A stretch of 7,308 bases of DNA from Rhodospirillaceae bacterium (GTDB lineage: Bacteria; Pseudomonadota; Alphaproteobacteria; Rhodospirillales; Rhodospirillaceae), in the NCBI GenBank assembly GCA_016937315.1, contig JAFGWD010000310.1, positions 1 through 7,308 on the forward strand, read 5' to 3'. The notes beneath the pieces were generated by a model. It saw only the letters and a program-made list of their open reading frames with translations. It was not told the DNA's origin and made no database searches. Made by a program: the position numbers and the translations under genes. Below, one piece after another: positions 6,221-7,308 of this stretch; the first letter of the stretch is position 1; every line of letters begins with the position of its first letter.

Positions 6221-7308
6221 TTACCGCTTCATCGACACCGCAACGTCGATCATCTCATCCACCGTACGGAAATTGGTCGAAGCCATGGTGTAGGCCTTTT
6301 GCACCATCATCATGCGGGTGAATTCATCGGCCAGATCAACGTTGGAGGACTCCAAATCACCGGGAAGAATGGTGGTGCCCTGAGCTTCTTGCTCCAGGTC
6401 ACGAATCGAAACCTTTCCTGCATTTTCGGTGGCGCGGAAAAGATTTCCGGTAACCGCTTGCAGGCTATCGGGGGCCACAAACTGGGCGATAGCCACCTTA
6501 TAGAGCGCACGATTGCGGCCATTGGTATAGCTGCCCCAGAGCACACCATTCTTGTCAAAACTTTCGTCATACAAGCGTCCGGTCTCGCTGCCGTTCTGTG
6601 CCGTGCGATAAGTCACCACATCATCGGCATATTGTTGCATCTCCGTCAGATCCACAGCGATGGTGCTGGTGGTGCCATCATCCCACGTCACTTCGACAGA
6701 GACCGGGTCCTGGGGCACCATCAATTTGCCATCCCCGGTGAACTGCGCCACAGACGCCCCCGCCGCCGGAGACGTCACCGTGCCACCGGAAACACCAAAG
6801 TCCACCGTCCAGAAGTTGGCGGCGGTTTTGGTCCAGGTGTAGTTCAGAGTCTGCGATCCATACGCGGTGTCATAGATTCCGCCTTGCAGAGATACAGTCT
6901 TCCCAATTTCAGTATTCGCCGGAATGTTGGCGGCTATCAATGCCTCGGACGTCGCCACGCCCTCCAATTCGTCCAACGCGAAGGACTGCATGGGCACCAA
7001 CCCAGACACACTATCGCTGGTGTTGAACGTACCGTCCTCGTTGGCGGCCCACCCCATCAGATACTGACCATTAGCGGTCACGTAAAACGACTGTTGACTG
7101 CCACCCCCTGTATCGACATAGCGCTGCTGTAAGGCCCCATCACGGGTGAAAAAGACGTCACCATCCGCCGTGCTGCCAAAAGTCCGCGACACCACAAAGA
7201 AACCCGCGCCATCAATCGCCAGGTCATCGGACCGCCCGGTGCTTTTGATCAAGCCCTGCGCCATCACCGAACGGCGATCCACCGCCTTGACCGCCATGCG
7301 CTCCGTAC
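6221..7308 (-). CDS. flgE: Flagellar hook protein FlgE (N-terminus beyond window edge)
   Basis: This is the structural subunit of the flagellar hook, exported by the flagellar type III apparatus and polymerised outside the cell. The visible part is 361 residues plus the stop. By comparison with the family, roughly the first 70-80 residues are missing past the right edge. The N-terminal visible part (SVMAQGLIKSTGRSDDLAID, then GAGFFVVS) is the FlgE/F/G core segment that follows the N-terminal rod/hook helix. Next come FTRDGALQQRYVD and YVTANGQYLMGW, a variable D1/D2 region, and GSYTNGRNRALYKVAIAQF, a FlgE signature. The C-terminal motif LESSNVDLADEFTRMMMVQKAY, split as LESSNVDLADEF and TRMMMVQKAY, ends in DEMIDVAVSMKR. 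The length and the GSYTNGR block favour FlgE over FlgF/FlgG, although a hook paralogue is possible. The in-frame ATG at 7297 is internal, not the start, because TER precedes it in frame and the family core lies upstream. Confidence 0.92.
   Translation of the reverse strand, partial: TERMAVKAVDRRSVMAQGLIKSTGRSDDLAIDGAGFFVVSRTFGSTADGDVFFTRDGALQQRYVDTGGGSQQSFYVTANGQYLMGWAANEDGTFNTSDSVSGLVPMQSFALDELEGVATSEALIAANIPANTEIGKTVSLQGGIYDTAYGSQTLNYTWTKTAANFWTVDFGVSGGTVTSPAAGASVAQFTGDGKLMVPQDPVSVEVTWDDGTTSTIAVDLTEMQQYADDVVTYRTAQNGSETGRLYDESFDKNGVLWGSYTNGRNRALYKVAIAQFVAPDSLQAVTGNLFRATENAGKVSIRDLEQEAQGTTILPGDLESSNVDLADEFTRMMMVQKAYTMASTNFRTVDEMIDVAVSMKR

Noticed and set aside
6023..7132. A 369-codon open frame on the plus strand opposite the hook and EF-hand genes
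   Set aside because: Its translation is His/Arg-rich with no recognisable domain, while the minus strand carries clear FlgE and EF-hand motifs. It is a shadow caused by GC-biased codon use.

Overview
The window reads as a chromosomal segment of a flagellated Gram-negative alphaproteobacterium. The hook-protein sequence style, the BepA-like protease next to a ScsC/Com1-like DsbA protein, and moderate-to-high GC suggest something near Rhodospirillales. That placement is an inference, because no rRNA or other marker gene is present. No mobile element, tRNA, rRNA or CRISPR array was seen, and coding density is high.

Left block (1-2984, minus strand): three tightly packed genes read leftward. They are a lipoprotein with the gamma-glutamyltransferase (GGT) fold, a class I/II PLP aminotransferase, and a YhbS-like GNAT acetyltransferase that runs off the left edge. 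Both junctions consist of a stop codon, exactly 3 nt, then ATG, so this is almost certainly one operon. The GGT-like protein lacks the canonical catalytic residues and looks like a pseudoenzyme or a diverged subfamily.

Middle block (2983-5134, plus strand): a secreted M48 metalloprotease with a C-terminal TPR region (BepA/YfgC architecture), followed 22 nt later by a periplasmic DsbA-family thiol oxidoreductase/isomerase with a CGYC site. This pair fits envelope protein quality control and disulfide handling. The block diverges from the left operon, and the preferred start codons of the two divergent genes overlap in the self-complementary tetranucleotide CATG at 2982-2985. Each gene's promoter must then lie within the other gene.

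Right block (5197-7308, minus strand): a flagellar hook protein (FlgE family, N-terminus beyond the right edge), then a 166-bp gap, then a cytosolic-looking or non-classically exported protein with five EF-hand calcium-binding loops. This block converges on the protease/DsbA block, and a perfect 26-bp palindrome at 5148-5173 forms a bidirectional terminator between them.
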